Notes: generated from the letters alone by a model not told the origin. DNA of 64,000 nucleotides from an uncultured Bacteroidota bacterium (GCA_937873155.1 CALMVZ010000012.1:1-64000), one strand, 5' to 3'. Counted from the first letter of the stretch, positions 10,982-21,570 are shown. Translations and numbers: made by a program.

Positions 10982-11008
10982 AACGGGCTAAATTAAAAAC
11001 CTACAATT

Positions 11009-11179
11009 ATGTTAAGATGGACAGCTATTTTTCTGGTGATCGCTATAATAGCGGCAATTTTCGGATTCACGGGTATTGCAGAAGGCGCAGCCTCAATCGC
11101 TAAAACGATCTTTTTTATTTTCATCATCCTTGTTGTTTTAACAGGAATACTGGGAGTAACCATTTTCAAGAAAAATTAA
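11009..11179 (+). CDS. DUF1328 (YtjA-type) small membrane protein
   Basis: 56 residues, start [20 protein letters not shown], then [23 protein letters not shown] and a short FKKN tail. Two hydrophobic helices around the [11 protein letters not shown] loop are diagnostic of DUF1328/YtjA. These proteins are stress-induced inner-membrane peptides of unknown biochemical role. The ATG follows an A-rich leader (AAAAACCTACAATT). The neighbouring small peptide upstream and YihY protein downstream suggest an envelope-stress gene group. Confidence 0.9.
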   Translation: MLRWTAIFLVIAIIAAIFGFTGIAEGAASIAKTIFFIFIILVVLTGILGVTIFKKN

Positions 11180-11210
11180 ACTTCCCCTCAGGAGGTTTAT
11201 ATCAGGTGTA

Positions 11211-11232
11211 TCCCCGGAAACGCCTCCGGGGA
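11211..11232 (+). terminator. GC-rich hairpin after the DUF1328 gene
   Basis: TCCCCGG at 11211-11217 pairs with CCGGGGA at 11226-11232 around an 8-base loop. No long T-run follows, so termination may be partial. Confidence 0.45.
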
Positions 11233-11254
11233 GCATTTGATCATTCCGAATTTA

Positions 11255-12175
11255 ATGCTTATGGAAAAAGGGAAACTAAGAAAGATCCGCGAAGTATTTA
11301 AAATAACAATAAAAAAGTGGTGGGGTCGGGATCCCTTCCGCGAAAGTGCGGTTATTGCTTACAACGCTATTTTTTCCTTACCGGGATTATTAGTTGTTGT
11401 AGTAACCGTAGCCGGTTATTTTTTTGGTGCTGAAGCGGTAAGCGGAAAATTACACCAGCAGATCTCTGAAGCAATGGGGCCTGATACCGCCTACCAGATA
11501 AAAGAAATGTTGGCTGCTGCGAACAAAAGTAAAGATTCGTGGTGGGCTACTGCAATAGGGGTCTTAGTTATTATTATTGGTGCCACTGGCGTATTTGTTC
11601 AATTACAAAAATCTCTGAATAATATCTGGGAAGTAAAAGCGAGTGAAAAAAAATCCGGAATGCTGACGCTTTTAAGAACCAGGCTTTTTTCATTCGGACT
11701 GATCTTATCAATTGCTTTTTTATTGCTTGTTTCTTTAGTGGTGTCTTCTGTACTGGCAGCTTTAGGCGATTGGATCAGTGGTTTTGGTGCAGAATCGTTA
11801 CTGATACTTTTTAAGATCATCAATTTTATAATTTCTGTTGGTATCATCACTTTACTTTTTGCGCTAATGTTCAAAATATTACCGGATGCGAAGATCCAAT
11901 GGAATTTTGTTTGGGTAGGAGCATTTTGTACGGCTTTGTTATTTACCTTGGGTAAATCTGCCTTGGGATTATATTTCGGAAAAGCAGATCCTGGTTCAGG
12001 GTATGGTGCGGCCGGTTCTATTATCCTGATCTTGCTCTGGACCTCTTATTCTTCGATGATCGTTTTCTTCGGTGCTGAATTCACAAAAGTGTATACAGAA
12101 TTATTCCATGGAGAAATTGCGCCATCAGAAAATGCAGTAAAGAAAATTACCTATCCGCTTCCTACGAACAGTTAA
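11255..12175 (+). CDS. YihY/UPF0761 (BrkB-like) inner-membrane protein
   Basis: About 306 residues from ATG 11255 (ATG 11261 is equally possible; the TTG at 11237 lies against the preceding hairpin). The N-terminus carries the family pattern KWWGRDPFRESAVIAYNAIFSLPGLL, followed by about six hydrophobic helices, with DGATGVF-like IIGATGVFVQLQKSLNNIWEV and GSGYGAAGSIILILLWTSYSS near the end. YihY proteins were once called ribonuclease BN in error; they are membrane proteins of uncertain function, proposed transporters. The gene is followed after 9 bp by ku, so it may share a transcript with the NHEJ genes. Confidence 0.88.
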   Translation: MLMEKGKLRKIREVFKITIKKWWGRDPFRESAVIAYNAIFSLPGLLVVVVTVAGYFFGAEAVSGKLHQQISEAMGPDTAYQIKEMLAAANKSKDSWWATAIGVLVIIIGATGVFVQLQKSLNNIWEVKASEKKSGMLTLLRTRLFSFGLILSIAFLLLVSLVVSSVLAALGDWISGFGAESLLILFKIINFIISVGIITLLFALMFKILPDAKIQWNFVWVGAFCTALLFTLGKSALGLYFGKADPGSGYGAAGSIILILLWTSYSSMIVFFGAEFTKVYTELFHGEIAPSENAVKKITYPLPTNS

Positions 12176-12184
12176 ATTTAAACC

Positions 12185-12955
12185 ATGAGATCTATTTGGA
12201 AAGGCGCTATTAGTTTCGGACTCGTGAACATTCCGATCAAATTGTATAGCGCAACGCAGCAAAGTAACCTGGACCTTGATATGGTAGACAGCCGTGACAT
12301 GGGAAAAGTACGCTTCCAACGCGTGAATGAAGAAACAGGAAAAGAGATCAAATGGGAAAATATCTCTAAAGCTTATATGCTAAAAGACAAGTATGTGGTT
12401 CTGGATCCGGCAGATTTTGAAGAAGCAGCCCCTAAAAAAAGTAAAGTGATAGAGATCGATCATTTCATTAATGAAAAGGAGATTGATACCATTTATTTTG
12501 AAAATTCGTATTATATTGAACCCGAAAAATCAGGACATAAAGCTTATGCCTTACTAAGAGAAGCATTAGCGAAGTCAGGAAAAGTAGGAGTGGCGCAATT
12601 CGTTTTAAGGACTGCTGAAGCTTTAACTGTGATAAAACCAATGGGAAATGTACTTGTACTAAGTAAGATCCGTTTTGCAGAAGAGATACGGAGCACAGAA
12701 GATTTTAATTTACCGGCAAGATCTGTTGTTAAACCCTCAGAATTAAAAATAGCGCTTGCTTTGATAAAACAATACAGTAAAACTTTCAATATCAAAAAAT
12801 ATAAGGATGAATATGCAACTGCTTTATTAAAACTGATAAAAGCAAAAGCCGCAGGCAAGAGAAAGAGTAAGGTGAGAAAACTGAAAATAGTTCATTCTAA
12901 AACGGAAGACCTGATGTCGCAATTAAAAGCAAGTCTTTCTAAAAAAGCATCTTAA
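12185..12955 (+). CDS. ku: Ku protein of bacterial non-homologous end joining
   Basis: 256 residues starting MRSIWKGAISFGLVNIPIKLY, the invariant start of prokaryotic Ku. VRFQRVNEETGKEI, KYVVLDPADFE, IDHFINEKEIDTIYFENSYYIEP and LALALIKQY-like motifs follow. It is the minimal Ku core with a short basic tail (KAAGKRKSKVRKLK). Ku forms a homodimeric ring on double-strand ends and recruits LigD. The stop codon shares one base with the ligD start (TAATG), so the two are translationally coupled. Confidence 0.96.
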   Translation: MRSIWKGAISFGLVNIPIKLYSATQQSNLDLDMVDSRDMGKVRFQRVNEETGKEIKWENISKAYMLKDKYVVLDPADFEEAAPKKSKVIEIDHFINEKEIDTIYFENSYYIEPEKSGHKAYALLREALAKSGKVGVAQFVLRTAEALTVIKPMGNVLVLSKIRFAEEIRSTEDFNLPARSVVKPSELKIALALIKQYSKTFNIKKYKDEYATALLKLIKAKAAGKRKSKVRKLKIVHSKTEDLMSQLKASLSKKAS

Positions 12956-15477
12956 TGAGTTTAACGCTGTATAAAAAGAAACGAAATTTTAAGAGTACAC
13001 CCGAACCAAAAGGAAAAAAAGAGGCTAAAGGTCCTAAACTTTCTTTTGTTATACAAAAACATCATGCTTCACATCTTCATTATGATTTCCGTTTAGAAAT
13101 GAAAGGTGTTCTAAAAAGCTGGGCTGTACCCAAAGGACCTTCAATGGTTGCCGGTGAAAAACGTTTAGCTGTACATGTTGAAGATCATCCCTTACCTTAT
13201 GGAAAATTTTATGGTGAAATTCCGGAAGGGAATTATGGCGCAGGTATGGTGGAAATATGGGACAATGGTACTTATACTACAACGGAGGCGACTAACGATC
13301 CAGAAAGAACTTTACTAAAACAATTAGAGAAAGGGAATTTAAAATTCACAATGAACGGTAAACATTTAAAAGGTTCCTTCGCGCTTGTGCGTATCAATGA
13401 TGGAAAAGAAAAGAATTGGCTACTTATTAAAAAGAGTGATGAATACGCTGCAAAAAAATATAACATTGAAGATATCCGATCTTTAAAGGTAAAGAAGAAA
13501 GTAAATTCAAAGAAAAAGGAAGAGAAAAGAACAAACCTGTTTAAAAAAAAAGCCAAAAAAGAAAAGCCGATAAAAAAATATAAGTTCCCTTCCGGTATTC
13601 CGCAGCCAATGCTGGCAAGGCAATCAAAAGCAGTGATCGATGAACCGGACTGGTTCTATGAAACAAAATATGACGGCTACAGGATCATTTCCGCTATCCA
13701 TGACCGGGAAGCGGAATTATACTCAAGGAATGGAAAAAGTTATAGTTCGACTTTTGGAACAATAACTAAAGAGTTAAACACAATAAACGATTCGATAATT
13801 CTGGACGGGGAAGTGGTAATAGAAGATAAAAGAGGAATAAGTAATTTTCAGCTGCTTCAGAATTATCAAACAACAAAACATGGCACTTTAAAGTATTTTG
13901 TGTTTGATATTCTTTACCTGAACGGACATGATCTTAAAAAAATTCCGCTAAAACAGCGGCGGGAATTACTTCAACACTTCTTCAAACACAATAAATTCAG
14001 AAATATTTTTATTTCTGAATTACAAGTTGGAAATGGCACAAAACTATTTGAAAAATTGTCTGCCAAAGGTTATGAAGGCATCATTGCCAAAGATCCTGCG
14101 AGTTTATACTTTGAAGGAAGAAGGGCTGATACATGGCTAAAAGTAAAATCCATAATGATGCAGGAAGCCATCATTTGCGGATACACAACTCCTCAAAAAA
14201 GCAGAAGTCATTTCGGGTCGATCATCCTGGGAATGTACAAAGGAGAGAAATTAGTTTACATTGGCAACTGCGGAACGGGCTTTACAGAAACATCACTAAA
14301 GGAATTGAATGATCTTTTTCAAAAATTAAGAATAGATCAGTCACCGTTCGATCTTGTTCCAAAACTTACCGGCGCGAAAGGAAAACCATTTTGGGTCAAA
14401 CCAAAATTGGTGTGCAATGTAAAATTTTCAGAGTGGACGCAGGATGAAAATATGCGTCACCCTGTATTTATGGGCTTACGTGAAGATAAAAAAGTAACTG
14501 AGATCATTAACGAAAGTAAAGACGAAAGCCTCATGGTAAAACCCAAGACCAAAACAAAAGAAACTAATTCGGATAAAGAGATAAAAGTTGGTGGAAAGAA
14601 AGTGAAATGCACCAATTGGAATAAAGTGTACTTCCCCAATGAAGGTTATACTAAAGGCGAGATCATTGATTATTATAAACGAATCAGCAAATATATCCTT
14701 CCGTATCTAAAGAACAGGCCTCAATCGTTGAATCGTCACCCGAATGGAATAACCGGACAAAGTTTTTACCAGAAAGATATGGAGGTGAAACAAATTCCGG
14801 ATTGGGTGAGAACACAGAAGATCTATTCCAAATCGAACAAAGAGTATATAGATTATTTGATCTGTAATGATGCAGCCACTTTGATCTACATGGCGAATCT
14901 AGGGTGTATTGAAATAAATCCCTGGCACAGTACTTATGATAAACCGGATCTGCCAACTTACATGATGCTGGATCTTGATCCCGGAGAGATCTCTTTTAAA
15001 CATGTTGTGGATACAGCCTTAGTTATAAAAGAAATTTGTGATGAAATAAAAATTCCTTGTCATTGTAAAACAAGCGGCGCAACGGGTTTACATATTTACA
15101 TTCCGTTAGGAGGGAAATACACCTATGATGAAGTGAAATTATTTGCGGAGATCATGGCAGGAATGGTTCACGCCAGATTGCCTGAAACAACTAGCATAGA
15201 AAGAAGTACAGCTAAACGGAAAGATAAGATCTATGTCGATTTTCTTCAGAACCGCAAAGGACAAACCATTGCTGCCCCATATAGCGTTCGTCCAAAACCA
15301 ATGGCGACGGTTTCAACACCGTTATTATGGAAAGAAGTGAATCATAAATTAACGCCGCAATTATTTACTATAGAAAATATAGAAAAGCGTCTAAAGAAAG
15401 TAGGGGACCTGTGGAAACCGGTTCTGGGAAAAGGAATTGATATACAAAAAGCTTTAAAGGCTATTGAGAAACTATAG
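12955..15477 (+). CDS. ligD: ATP-dependent DNA ligase D, PE-LIG-POL order
   Basis: 840 residues. The 3'-phosphoesterase domain (~30-165) carries FVIQKHHASHLHYDFRLE and HVEDHPLPYG, with the metal/catalytic His, Asp and Arg present. A lysine-rich linker (~178-210) leads to the ligase domain (~215-510), with adenylation lysine K238 in ETKYDGYR, DGEVV and EGIIAK. The primase-polymerase domain (~550-835) carries the DxD pair D673/D675 in MLDLDPG and SGATGLHIYIPLG. The domain order matches the Pseudomonas type, not the mycobacterial POL-PE-LIG. It repairs double-strand breaks with Ku, including gap filling. All active-site motifs seen are intact. Confidence 0.96.
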   Translation: MSLTLYKKKRNFKSTPEPKGKKEAKGPKLSFVIQKHHASHLHYDFRLEMKGVLKSWAVPKGPSMVAGEKRLAVHVEDHPLPYGKFYGEIPEGNYGAGMVEIWDNGTYTTTEATNDPERTLLKQLEKGNLKFTMNGKHLKGSFALVRINDGKEKNWLLIKKSDEYAAKKYNIEDIRSLKVKKKVNSKKKEEKRTNLFKKKAKKEKPIKKYKFPSGIPQPMLARQSKAVIDEPDWFYETKYDGYRIISAIHDREAELYSRNGKSYSSTFGTITKELNTINDSIILDGEVVIEDKRGISNFQLLQNYQTTKHGTLKYFVFDILYLNGHDLKKIPLKQRRELLQHFFKHNKFRNIFISELQVGNGTKLFEKLSAKGYEGIIAKDPASLYFEGRRADTWLKVKSIMMQEAIICGYTTPQKSRSHFGSIILGMYKGEKLVYIGNCGTGFTETSLKELNDLFQKLRIDQSPFDLVPKLTGAKGKPFWVKPKLVCNVKFSEWTQDENMRHPVFMGLREDKKVTEIINESKDESLMVKPKTKTKETNSDKEIKVGGKKVKCTNWNKVYFPNEGYTKGEIIDYYKRISKYILPYLKNRPQSLNRHPNGITGQSFYQKDMEVKQIPDWVRTQKIYSKSNKEYIDYLICNDAATLIYMANLGCIEINPWHSTYDKPDLPTYMMLDLDPGEISFKHVVDTALVIKEICDEIKIPCHCKTSGATGLHIYIPLGGKYTYDEVKLFAEIMAGMVHARLPETTSIERSTAKRKDKIYVDFLQNRKGQTIAAPYSVRPKPMATVSTPLLWKEVNHKLTPQLFTIENIEKRLKKVGDLWKPVLGKGIDIQKALKAIEKL

Positions 15478-15487
15478 AATCATATTT

Positions 15488-15547
15488 GTGGTTTCGACAG
15501 GCTCAACCACCAATTTTAATGCCGGTGACTGAGCTTGTCGAAGTCAC
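15488..15547. repeat. 23-bp inverted repeat between converging ligD and arsC-like genes
   Basis: Arm 15488-15510 (GTGGTTTCGACAGGCTCA...) pairs with 15525-15547 (...GAGCTTGTCGAAGTCAC) with few mismatches around a 14-base loop. It can form a strong bidirectional hairpin. A single arm recurs at 317-340, and a looped-out form (GTGGCTGAGC...GTCGAAGCCAC) at 16078-16123. It probably acts as a shared terminator; it may also be a dispersed palindromic element. Confidence 0.7.
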
Positions 15548-15891
15548 TATAGCGCTGCTTTTGCAGCAGCCACATTCTTCGGGCTATTCCCGATAAAGAT
15601 CTCCTTACCAATAAAAATAACCGGACGTTTCAGATAAGTACATTCTTCAAGAATTAGTTTTTTATATTCACTTTCCTTTGTCGGTTTTACTTTAAGTGCT
15701 TTGTATTTTATAGCAACGCGACTGAATAAAGCTTCGTAACTGCCGGCTTTTTCTTTCATCTCTTCCAATTCAGCCGGAGTTGTATTGCTGGCTTTTATAT
15801 CACGGAAAGTAAATCCTTTGTTCTTTAATCCTAATTCTTTTATGATACGCTCGCAAGTAGTGCAAGTACCGTGGTAATAGATTTTCTTCAT
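15547..15891 (-). CDS. ArsC/Spx-like thioredoxin-fold protein
   Basis: 114 residues. It reads KIYYHGTCTTCERIIKEL with C10 and C13 in a CxxC motif, then RDIKASNTTPAELEEM, SYEALFSRVAIKYK and LKRPVIFIGKEIFIGNSP. This is the ArsC family (arsenate reductase-like, also Spx/MgsR-like). No arsenic resistance genes are nearby, so arsenate reduction is only one possibility; a thiol-redox role is equally likely. Stand-alone gene with its own promoter region in 15892-16034. Confidence 0.85.
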   Translation of the reverse strand: MKKIYYHGTCTTCERIIKELGLKNKGFTFRDIKASNTTPAELEEMKEKAGSYEALFSRVAIKYKALKVKPTKESEYKKLILEECTYLKRPVIFIGKEIFIGNSPKNVAAAKAAL

Positions 15892-15960
15892 ACTCTTTAG
15901 ATTTACTCATGAAATTAGCTTTATTTTCCAAATCAAACAACCGCTATTCATTTATTTCGA

Positions 15961-16017
15961 GTTTCGGGTTAGTTGTCACAATTTTAAAACTCCTTAGAAA
16001 TCAAATTAACCCGAAAC
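15961..16017. repeat. 11-bp perfect inverted repeat GTTTCGGGTTA / TAACCCGAAAC
   Basis: Arms at 15961-15971 and 16007-16017; ACCCGAAA recurs just after, at 16022-16030. The same CCCGAAAC-type words recur between genes at 46838, 51230-51260 and 57535-57560, so this is a small dispersed repeat rather than a unique site. Confidence 0.6.
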
Positions 16018-16034
16018 AATAAACCCGAAATAAA

Positions 16035-16060
16035 AAACCCCGATATCTCTACCGGGGTTT
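16035..16060 (-). terminator. Rho-independent terminator of clpC
   Basis: AAACCCC at 16035-16041 pairs with GGGGTTT at 16054-16060. Read on the minus strand the hairpin is followed by TTTTTTATT, the expected order for a clpC terminator. Confidence 0.8.
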
Positions 16061-16126
16061 CAATTTATAGTCTAACGGTGGCTGAGCTGCATGTGTGCAA
16101 GTCCGTGCGAGTCGAAGCCACTGACG

Positions 16127-18676
16127 CTAAGCCTTGTCTTCCTTCTTGCCTTTTTTAGCTTTTGGCTTGTGAGTGCTTACAGTGATCAGATCTTTTTCTT
16201 TATCGTAATCCACTTCAATTTCATCACCTTCCACCAAATTATTTTTAATGATCTCCTCTGCCATTGGATCTTCAAGGTATTTCTGAATAGCCCGTTTTAA
16301 AGGACGCGCACCATATTGTACGTCGTATCCTTTTTCAACGATATAATCTTTAGCAGCATCAGTGATTTTAATCTGGAAACCTAAACTGTTAACACGGTTG
16401 AACAGATTTCCTAATTCAATATCAATGATCTTGTGAATGTCTTCCCTGCTTAATGAGTTGAACATAACAACGTCATCAATACGGTTTAAGAACTCAGGAG
16501 CAAATGCTTTCTTTAACGCATTCTCAACAACACCTTTTGAGTGTTCATCAGCCGCATCTGTTTTCGCTGCAGTTCCGAAACCAACACCCTGACCGAAATC
16601 CTTCAATTGACGCGCACCAATGTTAGAGGTCATGATAATAATAGTGTTCTTGAAATCGATTTTACGTCCTAAACTATCAGTTAATTGTCCGTCATCCAAC
16701 ACTTGTAATAACATATTGAATACATCCGGATGCGCTTTTTCGATCTCATCTAATAACACAACAGCGTAGGGGCGGCGACGAACTTTTTCAGTTAACTGTC
16801 CGCCTTCTTCGTAACCAACGTAACCCGGAGGCGCTCCGATCAAACGTGTCACCGCGAATTTCTCCATGTATTCACTCATGTCAATACGGATCAGCGCTTC
16901 ATCATTATCAAATAAATGTTTCGCCAGAATTTTTGCCAATTGCGTTTTACCAACACCTGTAGGGCCTAAGAAAATGAATGAACCAATTGGTTTATTCGGA
17001 TCTTTTAATCCTGCACGGTTACGCTGAATTGCTTTTACTACTTTTAAAAGTGCAGCATCCTGTCCGATAACTTTACCTTTTAAAAGTTCGTTCATCTTAA
17101 CAAGTTTGTCGCTTTCGTTCTGGTTCACACGCTGAACAGGAACACCGCTCATCATACTCACCACTTCAGCAACATTATCTTCAGTTACCGTAACACGGTT
17201 CTGTTTTGTTTCTTCTTCCCATGCCTTTTTAGCAGCTTCTAATTGCGATTGTAATTGTTTTTCAGAATCGCGTAATTTTGCAGCTTCCTCATATTTTTGA
17301 GAGCGTACAACCTGGTTCTTTAATTCTTTAATGTCCTCCATTTTCTTTTCCAATTCAAGGATATTCTGAGGGACATTGATATTTGTGATGTGAACACGTG
17401 ATCCGGCTTCATCTAAAGCATCGATAGCTTTATCCGGTAAGTGACGATCCGTAATATAACGCGCGGTTAAACTAACGCAAGCTTTGATCGCTTCTTCAGT
17501 ATATGTTACGTTATGGTGTTCTTCGTATTTTGCTTTGATATTATTTAAGATCTGTAAAGTTTCATCCTGTGTTGCAGGTTCAACAATTACTTTTTGGAAA
17601 CGGCGCTCTAAAGCCCCGTCTTTTTCAATGTACTGGCGGTACTCATCTAAAGTAGTAGCACCGATACATTGTATCTCGCCACGTGCTAAAGCAGGCTTGA
17701 ACATGTTGCTGGCATCTAACGATCCGCTCGCACCACCTGCTCCGATAATAGTGTGAATTTCGTCAATGAATAATATAACATCAGGCGATTTTTCCAATTC
17801 ATTCATAACCGCTTTCATACGTTCTTCGAACTGGCCACGGTATTTTGTTCCTGCAACTAAACTTGCCAAATCGAGAGTAACTACGCGTTTTCCGAAGAGA
17901 ACACGTGAAACTTTACGCTGAACGATACGGAGGGCTAAACCTTCGGCTATAGAGGATTTACCAACGCCGGGTTCACCGATTAATATCGGGTTATTCTTTT
18001 TACGGCGCGACAGGATCTGGGAAACACGCTCTATTTCCTTCTCACGGCCTACTACAGGGTCTAATTTGCCATCTTCAGCCATCTTGGTCAGATCCCTGCC
18101 AAAGTTGTCCAGAACAGGCGTTTTCGACTTCGATTCGCCTTGTTTTTTGGTCGAGCCGGATTGTCCGCCGCCTGAACCGCCAAAACCTGACTCTTCTCCT
18201 TCATCATCATCAGCTGCTGTATTCTCTATTTTGTGAGGGTTATCCATAAAATTCTCTAATTCCACTCTAACGGCCTCATAATCTACACCAACTTTTAACA
18301 AAGCTTTAGTTACAACATTATCGGCGTCTTTTAAGATACAAAGCAATAAATGCTCTGTGCCAATTTGTACTGCCTTGAACGTTTTGGCTTCCAGATATGT
18401 CAGTTTTAATGTCTTTTCGGCTTGTTTTACCAATGGGATATTGGCAAGGTTATTTGATTTCCGGGTACCCGGAGTTAAACTATTCTCAATATTTTTTCTT
18501 AGTTCCTGAGTATCAATAGTTAGTTTTTTCAGGAGGCGGATCCCAACTCCTTCACCGTCACGTATCATACCTAACATCAAGTGCTCTATGCCTATAAAAT
18601 CGTGCCCTAATCGCAATGCTTCCTCACGGCTGTAAGTAATTACGTCTTTAACTCTGGGCGAAAATTTTGCTTCCAT
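16127..18676 (-). CDS. clpC: ClpC-type AAA+ unfoldase of the Clp protease
   Basis: 849 residues from ATG 18676 ([20 protein letters not shown]). Two Clp N-terminal repeats (~1-145) are followed by AAA-1 ([16 protein letters not shown]), a middle region with a UVR-like [23 protein letters not shown]-2 ([25 protein letters not shown]) and a C-terminal D2-small domain. It unfolds substrates for ClpP in the cytoplasm and replaces ClpA/ClpB-type roles in Bacteroidota. A longer frame reaches TTG 18718, but that TTG is the -33 box of the promoter, so ATG 18676 is the start. The terminator at 16035-16060 ends the single-gene transcript. Confidence 0.95.
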   Translation of the reverse strand: MEAKFSPRVKDVITYSREEALRLGHDFIGIEHLMLGMIRDGEGVGIRLLKKLTIDTQELRKNIENSLTPGTRKSNNLANIPLVKQAEKTLKLTYLEAKTFKAVQIGTEHLLLCILKDADNVVTKALLKVGVDYEAVRVELENFMDNPHKIENTAADDDEGEESGFGGSGGGQSGSTKKQGESKSKTPVLDNFGRDLTKMAEDGKLDPVVGREKEIERVSQILSRRKKNNPILIGEPGVGKSSIAEGLALRIVQRKVSRVLFGKRVVTLDLASLVAGTKYRGQFEERMKAVMNELEKSPDVILFIDEIHTIIGAGGASGSLDASNMFKPALARGEIQCIGATTLDEYRQYIEKDGALERRFQKVIVEPATQDETLQILNNIKAKYEEHHNVTYTEEAIKACVSLTARYITDRHLPDKAIDALDEAGSRVHITNINVPQNILELEKKMEDIKELKNQVVRSQKYEEAAKLRDSEKQLQSQLEAAKKAWEEETKQNRVTVTEDNVAEVVSMMSGVPVQRVNQNESDKLVKMNELLKGKVIGQDAALLKVVKAIQRNRAGLKDPNKPIGSFIFLGPTGVGKTQLAKILAKHLFDNDEALIRIDMSEYMEKFAVTRLIGAPPGYVGYEEGGQLTEKVRRRPYAVVLLDEIEKAHPDVFNMLLQVLDDGQLTDSLGRKIDFKNTIIIMTSNIGARQLKDFGQGVGFGTAAKTDAADEHSKGVVENALKKAFAPEFLNRIDDVVMFNSLSREDIHKIIDIELGNLFNRVNSLGFQIKITDAAKDYIVEKGYDVQYGARPLKRAIQKYLEDPMAEEIIKNNLVEGDEIEVDYDKEKDLITVSTHKPKAKKGKKEDKA

Positions 18677-18688
18677 AATGGTTCTTTT

Positions 18689-18718
18689 TAAAGTTATATA
18701 GCATATAGTATGCCACAA
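18689..18718 (-). promoter_or_regulatory. Bacteroidota-type promoter of clpC
   Basis: On the minus strand, TTG (18716-18718), a 19-base spacer and TAACTTTA (18689-18696) match the TTG-N19-TAnnTTTG consensus of the Bacteroidota primary sigma factor. The leader before ATG 18676 would be very short (about 6-10 bases). Confidence 0.7.
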
Positions 18719-18963
18719 TCAAAAGTAGTGTTTAAATAGTGCTTTGGACCGAGGTAAAACTCACATTTTTTAACAATAAAAATGTTGATAAGTATCTAGT
18801 TCCAATACCGCTTTTTTGGCTAGTTTAGGGGGAAATAATACGGTTTTTATGGTGTACGATTTTTATGATTTCAAGGTTTCAAAATGACCTTTTTTTTATT
18901 CATAGAACAGGGCTCGGAAAAATCAAAATAACTTAAATAAACAAACAAAATTAACTAGCGACT

Positions 18964-21495
18964 ATGGCAGACGGAGAGAAAATTATCCCCATTAACATTG
19001 AAGATGAAATGAAAACGGCCTACATCGATTATTCGATGTCGGTAATTGTATCGCGCGCATTACCTGATGTACGCGATGGTTTAAAGCCGGTTCACCGCCG
19101 TGTACTTTACGGAATGTTAGAACTTGGATTGATGCACAACAGGCCCTATAAAAAAAGTGCCCGTATAGTTGGGGAAGTTTTAGGAAAATATCACCCGCAT
19201 GGTGATGCAAGCGTTTACGATACAATGGTGCGTATGGCCCAGGATTGGAGCTTACGTTACATGTTGGTTGACGGACAAGGAAATTACGGAAGTATCGATG
19301 GAGATCCTCCTGCAGCAATGCGTTATACAGAAGCACGCTTAAGAAAGATCGCGGAAGAAATTATTGCTGATCTTGAAAAAGACACTGTAGATTTCCGTCC
19401 GAACTTCGACGACTCATTAACTGAACCGACAGTAATGCCGACACGTATTCCTAATTTATTAGTGAATGGTGCATCAGGAATTGCAGTAGGTATGGCAACA
19501 AACATGGCCCCGCATAACTTAACAGAAATTTGTGATGCTTGTATCGCTTATATTGATAACCGTGACATTGATGTTGCAGGTTTAATGCAATTTGTAAAAG
19601 CGCCTGATTTCCCGACGGGCGGAACTATCTATGGTTTTGCAGGTGTGAAAGAAGCATTTGAAACAGGAAGAGGAAGAATTGTATTGCGTGCAAAAGCTAC
19701 AATTGAGACTGTAAAAGACAGGGAGAGAATTATCGTGAACGAAATCCCGTATCAATTGAACAAAGCGGAAATGATCAAAAAGACCGCCGAGTTAGTGAAT
19801 GAGAAAAAATTAGAAGGCATTTCTGATATCCGCGATGAATCAGACAGGGATGGAATGCGTATCGTTTACGAATTGAAACGTGATGCTATTTCGAATGTAG
19901 TATTAAACAATCTCTACAAATACACTTCTCTACAAACTTCATTCTCAGTAAATAACATTGCGTTAGTTGGCGGAAGGCCAATGATGCTGAATTTAAAAGA
20001 CCAGATCCATTATTTTATTGAGCACAGGCATGATGTGGTTGTGCGCCGTACAAAATTCGACCTGGCACAAGCTGAAAAACGCGCTCACATTTTAGAGGGA
20101 TTATTAATTGCGATCGATAATTTAGATAAAGTAATTAAGATCATCCGTGAAAGCGAAACGCCTGATATAGCCCGCGATGAATTAATGAGCAATTTCAGCT
20201 TAAGCGAAATTCAAAGCCGCGCTATACTCGACATGCGTTTACGCGCTTTAACAGGTCTTGAAAGAGATAAATTAAAAGGCGAATACGAAGAACTTAAAAA
20301 GTTAATTGATTATTTAACCAGTGTGCTGAACGATGAAGGCCTCCGTTACAAAATAATTAAAGAAGAAGTAGCTGAGATAAAAGAAAAGTATGGTGATGCA
20401 CGCCGAACAGATATCGTATTCTCAGGAGATGATATCAAAATGGAAGACATGATCGCTGATGAAGATGTGGTGATCACGATTTCTCACATGGGTTATATCA
20501 AACGTACTAACCTTGACGAATACAGAGCTCAGGGCAGGGGAGGAAAAGGCAGTAAAGGTTCTTCAACTCGTGAAGAGGACTTTATCGAACACATGTTCAC
20601 CGCTTCAACACATAACTATTTATTATTATTCACTGAAAAAGGGCAAGTCTTCTGGTTACGCGCGTTTGAAATTCCGGAAGGAAATAAAACAAGTAAAGGC
20701 CGTGCAATTCAAAATTTATTGAATATTCCTGCTGATGATAAAGTAAAAGCATTTATTAATGTTAAGAATTTATCGGACGATGAGTACATCAATAATAACT
20801 TCATTATCCTTTGTACTAAAGAAGGTATCATTAAGAAAACAACGCTTGAAGCATATTCTCGTCCGCGTGCAAGTGGAATTAACGCGATCACCATACGCGA
20901 AGGCGATGTTTTATTAGAAGCAGCTTTGACCAATGGTAAGAATGAGATCATGTTAGCAACCAAACTTGGAAAAGTTTGCCGTTTCAATGAAGAGAAAGTT
21001 CGTCCGATGGGAAGAAACGCATCCGGTGTGATCGGTATCGATCTTGCTGATGAAGAAGGCGACAAGAATGAAGTTATTGGCATGATCTGTATAGATAATC
21101 CAAGCGCTAACGTTCTGGTGGTATCTGAAAAAGGATACGGTAAACGTTCTGAGATCGAAGAATACCGTGTAACGAACCGGGGCGGTAAAGGTGTTAAAAC
21201 TATCAATATCACCGATAAAACAGGAAACCTCGTAGCTATTAAATCGGTTACTGATGAAAATGACCTTATGATCATTACCAAAAATGGTATTACCATTCGT
21301 ATGAATGTGAAAGACCTGAGGGTAATGGGTCGTGCAACGCAAGGCGTAAGGTTAATTAACATCCAGGAAACCGACGAAATTGCTGCTGTTACCAAGGTTG
21401 ATCACGAAGATGAGCCGGAGAATGAAGGAGGAGGAGAGGTTCAAAATGACGGGACGCCTGAAAATAATACACCAACGGGGGATATCACGCAATAA
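18964..21495 (+). CDS. gyrA: DNA gyrase subunit A
   Basis: 843 residues. The N-terminus has [21 protein letters not shown], and the catalytic tyrosine is Y121 in [10 protein letters not shown]. The GyrA box AQGRGGKG, which distinguishes gyrase from topoisomerase IV, is present at nt ~20527-20550 inside the C-terminal pinwheel (six-blade region ~505-815). The tail is acidic ([12 protein letters not shown]). In the quinolone region the sequence is HGDASVYD: Ala82 occupies the position of E. coli Ser83, as in mycobacterial GyrA. GyrA cuts and reseals DNA to introduce negative supercoils with GyrB, which is not in the window. It stands alone, divergent from clpC. Confidence 0.97.
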   Translation: MADGEKIIPINIEDEMKTAYIDYSMSVIVSRALPDVRDGLKPVHRRVLYGMLELGLMHNRPYKKSARIVGEVLGKYHPHGDASVYDTMVRMAQDWSLRYMLVDGQGNYGSIDGDPPAAMRYTEARLRKIAEEIIADLEKDTVDFRPNFDDSLTEPTVMPTRIPNLLVNGASGIAVGMATNMAPHNLTEICDACIAYIDNRDIDVAGLMQFVKAPDFPTGGTIYGFAGVKEAFETGRGRIVLRAKATIETVKDRERIIVNEIPYQLNKAEMIKKTAELVNEKKLEGISDIRDESDRDGMRIVYELKRDAISNVVLNNLYKYTSLQTSFSVNNIALVGGRPMMLNLKDQIHYFIEHRHDVVVRRTKFDLAQAEKRAHILEGLLIAIDNLDKVIKIIRESETPDIARDELMSNFSLSEIQSRAILDMRLRALTGLERDKLKGEYEELKKLIDYLTSVLNDEGLRYKIIKEEVAEIKEKYGDARRTDIVFSGDDIKMEDMIADEDVVITISHMGYIKRTNLDEYRAQGRGGKGSKGSSTREEDFIEHMFTASTHNYLLLFTEKGQVFWLRAFEIPEGNKTSKGRAIQNLLNIPADDKVKAFINVKNLSDDEYINNNFIILCTKEGIIKKTTLEAYSRPRASGINAITIREGDVLLEAALTNGKNEIMLATKLGKVCRFNEEKVRPMGRNASGVIGIDLADEEGDKNEVIGMICIDNPSANVLVVSEKGYGKRSEIEEYRVTNRGGKGVKTINITDKTGNLVAIKSVTDENDLMIITKNGITIRMNVKDLRVMGRATQGVRLINIQETDEIAAVTKVDHEDEPENEGGGEVQNDGTPENNTPTGDITQ

Positions 21496-21551
21496 GTGGT
21501 ATAAGTTTAATGTAATTTTAATTTAATTTAGCGACTCAAAATAACGAAGTA

Positions 21552-21570
21552 GTCCGCCTAAAAAGCGGAC
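21552..21570 (+). terminator. Hairpin between gyrA and the M16 protease gene
   Basis: GTCCGC (21552-21557) pairs with GCGGAC (21565-21570) around CTAAAAA, and flanking GAAGTA/GCTTC partly extends the stem. No T-run follows; it lies 24 bp before the next ATG, so it may instead affect the leader of that gene. Confidence 0.4.

Noticed and set aside
18676-18718. Upstream in-frame start for clpC
   Set aside because: The TTG at 18716-18718 fits the -33 promoter box, with TAACTTTA 19 bases downstream, and the first conserved residues start at ATG 18676.
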